Below are positions 13,801 to 24,420 of a stretch of DNA of 64,000 nucleotides, in pieces. The notes beneath the pieces were generated by a model. It saw nothing but the letters and a program-made list of their open reading frames with translations, was not told where the DNA came from and ran no database searches. The position numbers and the translations under genes are program-made. How positions within the stretch are numbered: the stretch's first letter is position 1; each line of letters opens with the position of its first letter. The DNA comes from Rhododendron vialii (lineage: Eukaryota; Streptophyta; Magnoliopsida; Ericales; Ericaceae), in the NCBI RefSeq assembly GCF_030253575.1, contig NC_080569.1, positions 10,857,001-10,921,000 on the forward strand. Reading direction: 5' to 3'.

Positions 13801-16625
13801 GATACTCAACACGTATTGCTTTGTATAAGTTATTTTCTATCCAATCCCCGTTCTATTTTTGACGACTAGAAGAACTATTTTAAATCCTCCAGCTCCAAAG
13901 TTTAAAAAATATATATACAATCGCTACATCTGATTCCCACCACCTATTATTTGACGTTGTTGCTATCACTTCATGGCTATCATTACCGTTGCGCGACTTG
14001 CTACCTCTCTATTTAAAACCTTAAGGAGTACCTAATTAACAGAAACGTTAACTGATAATCCCACGATCGAGGAAATTAATATTCTTATAAAACCTTTACA
14101 CAAAGTTCTAATTGACCGAACTTACCAAAAACTAAAAAGTTCTTGACCGCAGTGACGCAAATTAAAGTGATATTTCTTGTCGCATCATTAGGAATGTAAG
14201 GCATTTTAAAGGGATGAGTATATCTTATTGGATAGCATGCACTTTCGTTCTATTTTGGGGGGCTAAGGTAAATCGAAAATCCTATAGGTACCGACCGGTA
14301 CCGTGGGAAAATCGTAGGAACGGCCGCGCCGGGCTGTCTCCAACCTATATATACGAAAATAGAGTATTTGGATCGAGCATCTTATTCGTGTCGGATGTCA
14401 TTGAATCTCACGTAGGCCCCCTCATTTTTTTTTTTTTAGAATTTTTGGACTGTTCGGATCGGCCGTTCGGTGGCCGGAGACGGCCCGGTGCGGCCGTCCC
14501 TACGATTTCCCTACGGTACCGGTCGGTACCTGTAGCAATACTCAAGGTAAATTTTGTTTAACCAAAACAAAGATAGAACATCACACAAGAACTCAAACAA
14601 GACAACTACAAAGGAACAGGGATTGGTCTAAGACTTAGGAATTTTGCTTTCTCTTAAGATCTTAAATTCAAAACATTTTAGGTGTTATTAACTCCTTTAG
14701 AGCCAGAGAGTCAGTCAATTAATGCAGTGCTTTGCTATGAGTCGCCTATGACTTTAATAGAGACCCCCGCAGCGAAAGTGTACGATAGGATTGGTTCCCA
14801 ACTTGCAGGATTAGACGTCGTTGTGCGTGTATGCGGGCCCGAACACCTAAGTTATCAAAAACAAAGTATAATTAGGAGAGCACTTTCGTTGGTATGTGAA
14901 ATTACCTTATTGCCCTCCTCCAAAGGAGAGCACTTTCGTTATTTCTTGCGTATATGCTATGACTCTGTGTTTTGCACCATCCATGTCATGTGACAAAAAT
15001 AAGATGTACTCATGCATATGCATGCATGCAATTGCAATTGCAGCACCCAAGGGCAGAATCTGGTCACAAGCATATTTATTGGGGAGAATATCTATAGCAC
15101 CATCATTGTGATTCTCGGCCTGCTTAACTTATCATTGCTTATCGGGAATATGGAGGTAAATAGTAAATACTACCGTACTTACTACTAATTCATGATCACA
15201 TTAATTAATAGACCACATAACAATAATTAACATTCTTAATTACTGTATTATAGAAAATTTACAGTTTTAATTTTATGCTTGTTGTGTGTGTATATATATA
15301 TGTTCTGTTTGTAATTGGGGTACTGCATGGCAACTGCAGGGATACCTTCTATCGAGTAATCAGCGGATAGAGGAGTGGAGGGTCAAGAAGAGCGACAAAG
15401 AGCATTGGATGCATCACAGGCAACTCCCCCAAGAACTAAGAGAATCGGTGCACAGATACGATAGGTACAAGTGGGTGGCTACTTACGGAGTTGACGAAGA
15501 AACCTTACTCTCTGACCTTCCCAAAGGTCTCCGCCGCCAAATCAAACGCCATTTGTGCCTCAATCTTGTTCGACGTGTAAGAACCCCCGGCCCCTCATAT
15601 ATCTACCTATATATAACTTCTCGTTTAATTCAGGACCCTGAAAATTAGTTGAGGTTTCAAGTACTTTAAAACCATATAGATTTGTCCGCCCAACATCGAT
15701 CTTATTCATGAAAATCTACCAATCGTCCAGTTAAGATTTTCGGAAAAGTAATTATTGCCCTCCTAAGATTTGTGCTAAAAGCATATATACACACACACAC
15801 CCCACCCTAGCAACGTATGTAAGAATCATTATCGTCCAGCCAGCTTGCACACACCTTGACTAATATCGCAGCCCTAAAGATAACAACTGGACAAAACCCC
15901 TAGTGGCATCTGAAACTTTAGTTGTATTACTGTTCTCTAAAATTGCATTGCAGGTACCCTTATTGGAGGAGATGGATGATCGGATGTTGGATTCGATATG
16001 CGAGCGGCTACAGCCAAGACTTTGGACCGAAGGCATGTTTGTAATACGCGAAGGTGACCCTCTCAACGAGATGCTCTTCATAATCCGGGGCCACCTCGAC
16101 TCCCACACCACCAACGGCGGCCAACTCGGGTTCTACGACTCCTGCCGGATCGTCCCGGGCGACTTCTGCGGCGAGGAACTGCTTACGTGGGCCCTCAAGA
16201 AGCATCGAAGCGACGTCCTCCCGTCGTCCACGCGCACTGTGAAGGCCAGTTCGGACGCGGAGGCATTTGGTCTGGGAGCAGAGGACTTGAGGTTCGTGGC
16301 GTCGCAGTTCCACATGCTGCACAGCAAGAAGCTTAGGCACAAGTTTCGGTTCTACTCGCACCAGTGGCGTACCTGGGCCGCTTGTTTTATACAAGCGGCC
16401 TGGCGAAGGTTCAAAAGGAGGAAGGAGTTCCGCGAGCTTGGTGCTGTGGAGGGTGGTTCAGGCTCGCCCGGGAGTTCCGGGTCAGGCCGAGGGGAGGTTT
16501 TTGTGGCCCGACCGGGGTCTGGCTTGGCCCATTTTGCGTCAATGCTTATATCAGACATTAGGAGCAAGCGTTACGGGTCGGAATCAGGGGTGCTTAGCCC
16601 GTTACCGAAGCCGGAAGAGGATTGA
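1869..16625 (+). CDS. CNGC15-like: CNGC15-like cyclic nucleotide-gated cation channel (block 1, intact frame)
   Basis: Seven exons: 1869-1897, 2033-2543, 4176-4388, 5227-5522, 15044-15155, 15340-15576 and 15954-16625. All junctions are GT-AG, and they sum to 2070 bp, 689 residues. The N-terminal part has the family string VFGRGELVIDP and six hydrophobic spans. The pore holds GQN. The C-terminal part has a cyclic-nucleotide-binding domain with GDFCGEELLTWAL and then an IQ motif (ACFIQAAWRRFKRR). Residue patterns fit group III, nearest to CNGC15; in legumes CNGC15 proteins act at the nuclear envelope in calcium oscillations. Oddities are GYLLSSNQ where the family usually has TYLQS-like sequence after the last membrane span, the missing GxxWYLL tryptophan (GSVSYLL), and a 9.5-kb intron 4 containing an antisense LTR element. 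The frame is open, but expression is unproven. It is convergent with a pseudogene at 17388. Confidence 0.9.
2964..3183. mobile_element. Inverted-repeat element in intron 2, probable MITE
   Basis: The ends read GACCCTGCC and GGCAGGGTC as an inverted pair. The surrounding 1 kb of intron 2 (about 2912-3925) is missing from the block 2 copy, which marks it as inserted DNA. I could not define a target duplication. The interior carries a TTTTGGACGGTC segment that recurs near 16907, downstream of this gene. Confidence 0.45.
3345..3670. mobile_element. Foldback MITE in intron 2
   Basis: Near-palindromic DNA centred at about 3500. The left arm runs from GCACGCGTGTGGGTCCACTC, and the right arm ends GAGTGGACCC-like (GAAGTGAGCCCCACAAACGT). 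The arms can pair over most of their length. It is absent from the block 2 intron. There is no coding content. The family is not certain. Confidence 0.6.
4535..4994. mobile_element. Non-autonomous hAT element in intron 3
   Basis: The insertion relative to block 2 is exact. The 8-bp duplication CAAAAGAT flanks it at 4527-4534 and 4995-5002, and occurs once in block 2 (near 37600). The ends CAAGGCCGGCTCTG and CAGCTTTG-type complement form imperfect inverted repeats of the plant hAT kind. There is no transposase. An 8-bp target duplication supports hAT. Confidence 0.82.
5660..8194 (-). repeat. 3' LTR of the intron 4 retroelement
   Basis: Aligns end to end with 11089-13665. On the minus strand it starts TGTAAAGAGTCGTAA and ends GGACGTGACA. 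A TATAAATA sequence lies on the minus strand at about 7880-7887. Small length differences include a missing stretch near 6600 relative to the other LTR (GAGACATTCAACTG at about 12041). Confidence 0.88.
8195..8215 (-). other. Polypurine tract
   Basis: Minus-strand TTAAGGAGGATAGAA directly precedes the TG of the 3' LTR, as expected for the plus-strand priming site of a retroelement. Confidence 0.7.
8216..11070 (-). other. Internal region of the LTR element, no coding capacity
   Basis: About 2.9 kb between the LTRs. Only short frames occur on either strand. I see no protease, reverse transcriptase or integrase motif. The part nearest 8215 on the minus strand reads like the decayed end of a chromovirus polyprotein (the stretch before the purine tract), but many stops interrupt it. 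Confidence 0.6.
11071..11088 (-). other. Primer-binding site
   Basis: Minus-strand AATTGGTATCAAAACTTT starts right at the LTR edge and resembles the Met-tRNA primer site TGGTATCAGAGC common in plant LTR elements. This fixes the element's orientation as minus. Confidence 0.7.
11089..13665 (-). repeat. 5' LTR of the intron 4 retroelement
   Basis: Partner of 5660-8194. It starts TGTAGAGACCCGTAA at 13665 on the minus strand and ends GGCGTGACA at 11089, giving TG...CA termini. It lies next to the primer-binding site. Confidence 0.88.
13351..13358 (-). promoter_or_regulatory. TATA box of the 5' LTR
   Basis: Minus-strand AATATAAATAG within the 5' LTR is the best match to a TATA element and is conserved in the other LTR near 7881. 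If active it would drive transcription antisense to the host CNGC gene, toward its exon 4. Confidence 0.5.
14274..14543. mobile_element. MULE-type MITE in intron 4
   Basis: The 9-bp duplication AAGGTAAAT lies at 14265-14273 and 14544-14552 and is single in block 2 at about 38910. The inverted ends share GGTACCGACCGGTACCGT over a terminal repeat of about 45 bp. A 9-bp target duplication and long TIRs are the Mutator-like signature. It is GC-richer than its surroundings and has no transposase. Confidence 0.85.
14734..14752. other. Probable hAT excision footprint
   Basis: The text GCTATGAG TCG CCTATGAC is two near-copies of the 8-bp target GCTATGAC separated by three bases. The inward-facing terminal base of each copy is changed to its complement (C to G, G to C). 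In block 2 the same point carries a complete hAT element (39107-40982) flanked by perfect GCTATGAC copies. Terminal-base inversion is the usual scar of hAT excision. Confidence 0.75.
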
Positions 16626-17387
16626 AGGAACGGGACTCAAATGAGGCTTCAATATATTTTGATCACTTGAAAATGCGTAAAGGGAAATTTGAGATTTGCT
16701 GGGTTGTACATATTTTTTAGGGGGTTTTAATATCAAAATTGAACCGAGTCTCTGCATGTTACTCGTATTTTTCAAGGCCTGAATTAGTACATCTGTGGTG
16801 AAATTGAGATTCAATGCTTTCCAAAGTGTTTTTTGGCTGAGAAAAACTTCTTTACGGAGAAACCTGTAAATAAAGTTTACAACGCTCAATCGCGTGCGTC
16901 CAAAGGTATTTTGGACGGTCTGAATTTTAAAAAATTATTCGCTAAAATAGTTACTATTGATTGCCAAGACAGACGGCTAAAATTGGGCGGAGCCGTGAAT
17001 AACTTATTCAGTTTCTCTCTTTGTTCTCTCTTTGTTGCCGCTTGATCATTTATGGCAACTATTCATTTGTTAGGAGGAAGTGCTATAACTAGACAAAGAA
17101 GTCAAAGATTTACACACAGATTTTACCCACAGACGTTTGACAACAGAAAAGATAGGACACATGAAAAGAAAGCATAAAACTGTCCATGAAACAACATTGG
17201 CGGTCCAGATTCACACCTTTCAACTGGAGGTCAAATTTGTCCACAACTATGGTTAACAATTGCAAAATTGTCCAGAATTCTGCTCTGAGTTTTTTTTGTA
17301 GGAGTTTTGTACAATGTCAAATGTCCACTTGTATGGCCAATTCAACAGGAAAGACAGAATTGAAGCTTCTAAACCTATTTATTGTCC
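16626..17387. other. Convergent spacer between the block 1 CNGC pair
   Basis: Holds the 3' trailers of the tail-to-tail genes. It aligns with 44972-45713. Near 16895-17000 there is a TTTTGGACGGTC-containing repeat segment that is also seen inside intron 2. No gene is visible here. Confidence 0.6.
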
Positions 17388-20347
17388 TCAGTCTTCATAA
17401 AAATCAGGCTCCGCTGGCTTCGGCTGCGGACTCATAAGGCCCGAGTCTGACCCAAAGCCGTTACTCCTTGTACTCATCCGCAACCTCGCCGCATACCATG
17501 CCAACCCTGACCTCAATTGGGACCCCGATACCTCCTCTCCATTCACACCCAAATCCATGAACGACCCCAAGCCATTGTGTTCCTTCAAATGAAGCTCCGC
17601 CAGTTCCTTCCGCTTCTTATACCTCCTCCATGCGGCCTGTATGTAACACGCGGCCCACGTCTGCCATTGGTGTGAGTGGAAGCGGAACTTGTGCCTTATT
17701 TGCTTGCTATGTAGCCTCCTAAACTGAGACGCCACAAATTTTATGTCCTCCGCCACGAGGGCAAATGCCTCAACGTCAGAAATGGCCTTGACAGTGCACG
17801 TGGAAGAGGGGAGGATTCCGTTTGGGTGCGGGTGGAGGGCCCACGTTAGGAGTTCCTCGCCACAGAAGTCGCCGGGGCCAATCCGGCATGAGTTAAAGAA
17901 ACCAGTGCGACCGCCGTTGGTGGTGTACGAATTGAGGTGGCCTCAGATTATGAATAGCATTTTGGTAACGGGGTCACCCTCTCTTTCTAGGAACGTGTCC
18001 TTGGTGCATAGGGTGGGCATCAGCCTCTCGCATATTGAGTCTAGCATCCGATCATCCATGTGATCAAACAACGCGACCTATCGCATAGGCAAATGATGAG
18101 GACATTAATCCATGAAGAACTAATAGTATTGGTGCTGTACATCATCAGAATATTTCAACGAAAGGTTCATTTCCTATGTGTCTGCTCACATGGCGTATTG
18201 GGTTCCATTACTTTTCAAAAATTGAACACCACACATGGACACAGTCCGTAAGTTGATTAAAAACACAAAGAAGGTGAAAAAAGGTAAAATATATACGGTT
18301 ACATATGCTATTTATCTTGATACTAAGCTCATTGAATAATAGTTGTGGACTTACTCGTCAAACTAAGTTGAGACATAGGTGGCATTTAATTTGTCGTCGA
18401 AGATCAGAAGGGAGGTCTTTGAGAATAGCTTCTTCATCAACTCCTTGAGTGGCAACCCACTTTTATTGATCATATTTCCGCACGTACTGTCTTAGTTCCT
18501 GCGGTAGTTGCCTGTGGTGCATCCATTGCTCTGTATCAGCTCTCCTGAGCCCCCACTCCTCTAATCGTTCTGTTGCCGACATGATATACATCTGCCAGTC
18601 AAAAAACTTACTCCCCTTTAGACAATATTATTTAGGAACATTTGTTGAGTTCAGAAGGCCAAGACTTAGTATTATTTATTTATTTTGGCACTATTTTCTT
18701 TTTGATCATTGACCAAGTAATCTGCCACCACACTAAAATACCGCCCCCCTTTAAGAACCCTAATCAAATGTACTCAGACTTTATCATAACCTTGCAAGTT
18801 AACCTGAATTCTATCCCCTGAATGGGGAACGGACGGTCCAACACTTGCCATAACCCATGAGAGACGGGTAGGTAGGTACCTCTGCCTCAGTAGGGATCAC
18901 ATATTTTGAACAACCCAACCTTTATCTCACATACCTTGGACTAGACTGTCTGATCCACACATCTTGGCATTGAGAGACAAGCATCCCAAAGTTTCTATAA
19001 TAGTTTCATTTCCTATTAATCAACAAACCTGCATATTCCCGATGAGCAAGGCAAGGAGAATCAGCCCAACAGTTGCAATAAGGCAGGAGCCGCAGGAATA
19101 AAAATTCTCTCCAATGTCAATGCTAGTTGACTGATTCTGTCCAGTAGAGCTGCACAGATAATTACATACACCAATTACACACTCAAAAAAACTTTTGCTT
19201 TTGATTTAAGTGTTCTATTGACAAGTTCTAGAAACTATTTTTACCTCAGATTCCTCGGGCCAAACCAGAGCAGGAGAAGAACTTGTTGAAGAAAAGGCCA
19301 GAGGTAATCCCAAATTGTGCTGCGGGACCATATATACCCCACTGATAATAGCTACTACTTGGGTTACAGTCGGTTGTGACATTGCTTGAAAGAAACCAAG
19401 CCGTTCTATTGGGGTCATTGATCGTGCTGCAGTCGAAGTAGCTGTAAGTACAAGAAATCGAGTTTTCTTGGTCACAAACACTCCTCCAACAGGCTTCTTC
19501 TCTCTCTAGCGACAAAAGGTACTAAGTTCCTCCCACAACCTATATTATCACAACAAAATGGAAAATAAAATTGTAGATTTGCATGAAGTTTTGAATCGAG
19601 GTATCTGAAATTCTGAATATGTAACAATTGAAGTGGCGGCGTAATAGTATTAAGAGTATTGACTGATACAGTATAGGTATTGGGAATTGAGTGCCCAGTT
19701 GTGAATTTTGCAAAATGATAGACAAGAAAAAAAAATTGAGTAGGTGCGAATCGGCTGTGCAGGTGTTTGGATTTTGTTTCAATTAGGAAGTCCGTGACTC
19801 TGTCATCCTCTTTGGCTTTTGCTTCAGAATTATCATCTCTCGTCCTAAATAAAATGTACCGAACAAGCCTAGAGCTATCGACTGGATAGCAGATAGGTTA
19901 TGTACTGATGCATAATGTGAACCAGCCGATGCACAGCCAATTTTGATTTCTACCAGCATGATGCATAACAATACCAAGTGGCAGAAAAACACAAACATAT
20001 TGGCTGGCTAATATTTAAAACCATAATGACAACAAGAGATTAAAAGGCGCTAGTTTCTTTAACTTATCTAGACGCTCACATGGCGAGCCTACCACCATGA
20101 ACAAGATAGCGGATTGGTTATGAAATGATACATATTGCGAACTAGCCATTGCATATGCTATTTTGATTTCTTTAAGTGCACTGATTCTACTGAAATGTAA
20201 TGGCAGCTGAGAGTCGAAAAAACAAAAAATATCATCCGCACGATATTCAAAACCCTAACATGTCAAAGGGAGAGAAAAGCTTTTAGTTTCTTTAACTTAT
20301 TTGGAGACTTACATGGCTACCCAGCATGTAGAACATGAGGTTTTATG
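17388..20347 (-). pseudogene. 5'-truncated CNGC15-like pseudogene (block 1)
   Basis: This is the partial copy of the intact gene at 45714-51370. Remaining exons: 20313-20347 (the 3' stub of exon 3), 19245-19539, 19029-19149, 18355-18591 and 17388-18077. Exons 1 and 2 and most of exon 3 are missing because the duplication stops inside exon 3. Further lesions: TGG to TAG at 19522-19524, a 1-bp deletion near 19268 in the pore exon, CGA to TGA at 18358-18360 and CGA to TGA at 17943-17945 in the nucleotide-binding domain. Exon 5 has gained 9 bp in frame. The IQ motif and the PKPAEPDF tail remain readable. It cannot encode a channel. Confidence 0.93.
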
Positions 20348-23300
20348 CGGAAAAGGGATGTTTTTATCATTTTATGTCTCCACAGCCAGCCAAGAAAAGA
20401 TTTGATGCCCCATGTGAGGCCAGCATGCCAAGTAAGTCCCTTGGCTGACTTTGAACAGCAAGCAAATACCAAGGCTAATGACTTTCTCTTTCCTAAAAGA
20501 AATTCTCTGTCCCAAAAGAAATTCTCTGTCCCGACTGGATTCATGGGTGATCGCTAATATTTATTTGTCCCATGGGAAACAAAAATACAAAATGAAGTGG
20601 GACACTATGACGTGCCAACAAAAATGTCCTGCACTACAGTAAAACACAATTGAAGAGTTCTTACCTCGGATCAAACCACAACTTATCATATGAACGGGGA
20701 CATTCCAAAGAGCTCGAATACAACTTTCTCAAGAAACTGCAAGCTTAATTTTTCTTCATGAGGAAGGTGTTCTACTTTTCAAAATATCATAGAGGAGAAT
20801 ATAAATGAAAAAAATCCAGTGACTATTTTACTTAATAATTACCAATGGAAATATGTTCGCCCACCTGTTCTCAGAACATGAAGGAAAAATAGCAAATCCC
20901 GTAGTCTATGTTTTCCTTCTTTGACTTCTAAATCAGGGGAAGAAGAAGCCCACTTGTTGACGGTATTCTTGCAATGCTCCTAGTCATTTTTGACGAGAGA
21001 GGCACTTATTTTTGAAAAACCTGGTAAATAGTCAGGAAAGTACAAAGAATTAAACAGTAAGTTAAATAATACAATCAGAATACACAAGGCTAGAGAAACT
21101 GTAAGAAAGCTCTTAGCCTATATATATTCACTTCAAATATCCAGTATCGTTGAATTCCACATCTTGAAGTCATGGAAATATCAATCATAATCCCAAGGGG
21201 CTAAAACCAAGACCATATCTTTACGTTCTGAATTCATTTTGTCTGTTCAGGACATCCATTAGTACTACAGAGTTCAAGATATTAGGACATGGCCAGTGGC
21301 CAGTGGTTGCTCAGAATTCATGAAACAAGCGAAATGGGTTAAAGGATATTCCATGACAAATTTGAGATGGTTAAAGGCTCCATGATTCATTTTCAAGTAA
21401 TAATATTCCATTGACAAAAAGGGCACCATGGGGTTACCACATGAATGAGTGGCACAACAATAGAAAAACATCGAAGAACGCCAAAAGAACAGGCCACAAC
21501 AAAATCTCAAGCCTCCAACATGGTTTTATTCAAGGGCACCGCAAAATTACCCTGGAAAACTTTGGTTTCGGGAGTTTATAGAGAATTAGATCTGTAAAAT
21601 TCCAACATGTTTTCAAACATAGCAATTGGATTGGGCGGCTAGGATCTCGGCAATCAGTAGCAGGTGTTATGGGTGTAATTACATCTGGTAACAAGGTAAT
21701 CTCACACAAGCTAGATTTAAGCCTTGAAATCGCGGTTAATTACACATTCTTTTCAATACCAAACATACAAAATACCAGCACAAGCTCGGTTTTAATTACC
21801 TTTGCAGTAGCTAAAACCTTCTTCTTTACCACAAAATAAGAAAAGTCATAGGCCTTACCCAGGAGTTTTTCCCCCATTCAGGCCACAGAATTTTAAAAAT
21901 AACATTAGTTTACTTGGTAAAAACATACCACATCCGAGGAGCACCAGCAACGCAACACACTTAAGAGCACAATCCATCCAGCTCAGTTCAGCTCTATTTA
22001 CTTCACTTCAACAAAACCAAAAGGAAAAATGCAAACATGCCACTATCAGAACCCATCAAACAAGGAAAAGAAAGACCAAAAAAATCCACAAGTCAATTGT
22101 AAGGGTGATAAAAGAGCCGAGCAATTAGTTGTTCAAGCTTGGTTTGAAAACTTAACGAGCTTCAAGGCTTGTTCAAGCGTAGCTTGTTTAACAAGACAAG
22201 CCGATCTCAAACAAGATTTAATTGAGCCGACCAAGAGCCTGATCTCAACTAGCTCGAATTTGTTATACATCATAAGCCGAACGAGACAAGCAATAACTTG
22301 TTTGAGCTTGTTTTGGAAGCTTAACAAGCTTCAAATAAATTTACAAGCTTCGTTTTCTGACGAAAAAACAAGCTTTTTAACTAAGGAACCTGAGCTGGAA
22401 CTTGAACTCGAATAGCTTGGTTTGTTTATCAGCCCCACTCAAATGTCAACCTGCTCAAGTTGAAGTCTTGCAATGCAATTTGGAGTGATAGAAGCAACTG
22501 CAATCCAAATTATAAAGAGGTAAACACACAACGGTAAAAGAACAGATCAAACCGTTCAACTAAAGAAAACATAAAAGGAAAAAAAACTGTTTCATCAACT
22601 AGGAGGTTGCGGCACCTACCGAGGAGTCCCCACCAATCAAACCGAGGAGAGAGAAACAGCACAGAATCAGACTTTTCAATGCACATATATTATATATGTA
22701 TATATTTGGCATGTACATGAGATAGGGGCCGTCGAAAGAGGCGATTATTGAGATGGGAGCCGAAAACTTGGAATACCTGTATCTACGAGGTTTCGAGATC
22801 TCGTGCTCGTAAAATCCCTCAAAAACGGTGCTGGAAAGTCCCACTTGACAAAGCTCACGATCGGAGAGGGTTCAAAGTCCAACTCCGACCGAAGCTTCAA
22901 GCTCCCCTCGATTTTCCCAGCCTTAAAAATACAGTAATAAAGGCTGTTTTTCTTTTTGTCTTTTCTTTCTCTTAAAAAATCCCATTTATGGCCTGAGAGG
23001 AGTGAGGGGTAAAGGGGTAAAAAGGAGAGTGTTGTGTTTACATTGTGAATACGGGAAATTGATTTTTACACTTTTTTTTTACAATTTATTTTATTTTTTT
23101 TGTCTTTATTCACTTAAATTTATTATTTTACCATTTATTGAATACATTTTTCACATTATGACAATATTGTAAATGCATATGAATAAAACCAAAAAAGGGA
23201 GCTTGGATAGTTAAAAGAGAAGAGTGAAAATCATTTTCCTTTTAATGTCCGTAATATGGTAATCGGAAAATTTGTCTAAAGTATTACTTAAAAATAGTGG

Positions 23301-24420
23301 TTCATTGGGCCATTTAGCTCGGGTTACTTCGGGGTTAGCTTTCTCTAATTATAGTTTGGATGAACTAATAATTAATTGGGCCTAGTTCAGTTGATGTTCC
23401 GGATTTATACTTTGTATTTCATATATAATGTAAATGATCTTTTCTATCGATTTAAAAAAGAAAGAAAGAATAGACTAATTGTAGTTTGACACCCTATACT
23501 ACGGACTGTTTGCTAAAGCCCTCATAGATAATTTGATTCTTGGTAATCTACTAGTACTTGAGATAATCAGATTGTGATAGAATAGTTCAAAAAAAAAAAA
23601 AGAACACCCAATGATTTACCAAAAAAAACCACTCAATACTTGAGATAATCAGATTGTCTAGTCTTATGGATGTTAATATTACCTATACATAAACTTTATT
23701 TCCTGCCGTCTGTCCAAAAACTTCCAGTTTATTTATACCGTATTTTGTGAGGACAAAAAAAGTATCTACATAGGTGTCAGGGCCCTACGATTACCTTCAC
23801 TCCTTATTAACTCGATGATCTTTGTGACCAGAGCCAAGCAGCTTTCTTCCTTCTTCTTTTTTTTTGATAGGCAGAAATAATTATGTAAAAGAACTCGATA
23901 GGGGTACATCGAAAAAGTGAGAATGATCACCCATTCAAAGGTTGGATGAGGGGAGAAAAAGAAGAACGGAAGAAAAGAAACAGCCAAATACAGAGTAAAA
24001 AACTTCATGGTTCTAAACCTTAATCCTCGTAATTCTATCCAATCATTGGTTAAAATCATCCGATAGTGTAATTAAGCATCAAGATTTGCGTTTCCCTGTA
24101 TCCAAAAATGTTTGTCCTTGTCTTAATTAACCATGTCCGCCAAATCCTCATCATCCACCATTGCTCTCCAGGTTGACCATATAGCACCACGAAAGAAACA
24201 GAAATGGTCTCCCTATAGGTTTTCCCCAGATCAGAATAATACAGTAAGAGTTAGAAACGCCGGAAGAACAGAAACATTCAAAATATGTCATTCAAATTTT
24301 TGGGTGTAGACTTCACAGATATCATTACAACACATCGTATCCAACACGTCTTAGTTGCGTTTGTTTTGAGACAGATAGTGAATCTATTAACAGTTATCGA
24401 TGCAAATTACAAGATACTCC
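20348..24420. other. Intergenic region between block 1 and the MRS2-type gene
   Basis: I find no supportable gene. From 20348 the sequence is unrelated to block 2. A repeat element lies at 22101-22437. A relatively GC-rich stretch near 22760-22930 reads on the minus strand like a leader exon ending in ATACAG|GTATTC, but nothing recognisable follows it. Near 23857 a T-run followed by GATAGGCAGAAATAA resembles the 3' end of a minus-strand LINE/SINE insertion. Confidence 0.5.
22101..22437. mobile_element. Non-autonomous hAT-like element rich in AGCTTG repeats
   Basis: The ends AAGGGTGATAAA and TTTATCAGCCCC are an imperfect inverted pair. The interior is a mosaic of GAGCTTG/CAAGCTT words in both orientations, similar in style to the element at 43445-43748. 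No firm target duplication was seen. Confidence 0.45.

Larger units (their letters stand above)
1..20347. repeat. Segmental duplication, block 1
   Basis: This stretch aligns collinearly with about 32619-48640, exons, introns and flanks included. Homology is already present at base 1, so the left edge lies outside the window. It ends abruptly near 20347, inside exon 3 of the minus-strand CNGC copy, where block 2 carries on into a complete exon. Block 1 alone carries the LTR element at 5660-13665, the hAT at 4535, the MULE at 14274 and the Stowaway at 80. The boundaries are approximate because they were read by eye. Confidence 0.9.

Noticed and set aside
16008-16394. 128-codon minus-strand frame opposite the CNGC last exon, with a 155-codon equivalent at 44240-44707
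   Set aside because: A shadow of the conserved nucleotide-binding domain exon. Its openness follows from the GC-rich codons on the other strand.
22599-22975. Possible first exon of a minus-strand gene
   Set aside because: There is only a leader-like stretch and one donor-like site, with no ATG-led conserved frame or downstream exon. Kept only as a note in the intergenic entry.
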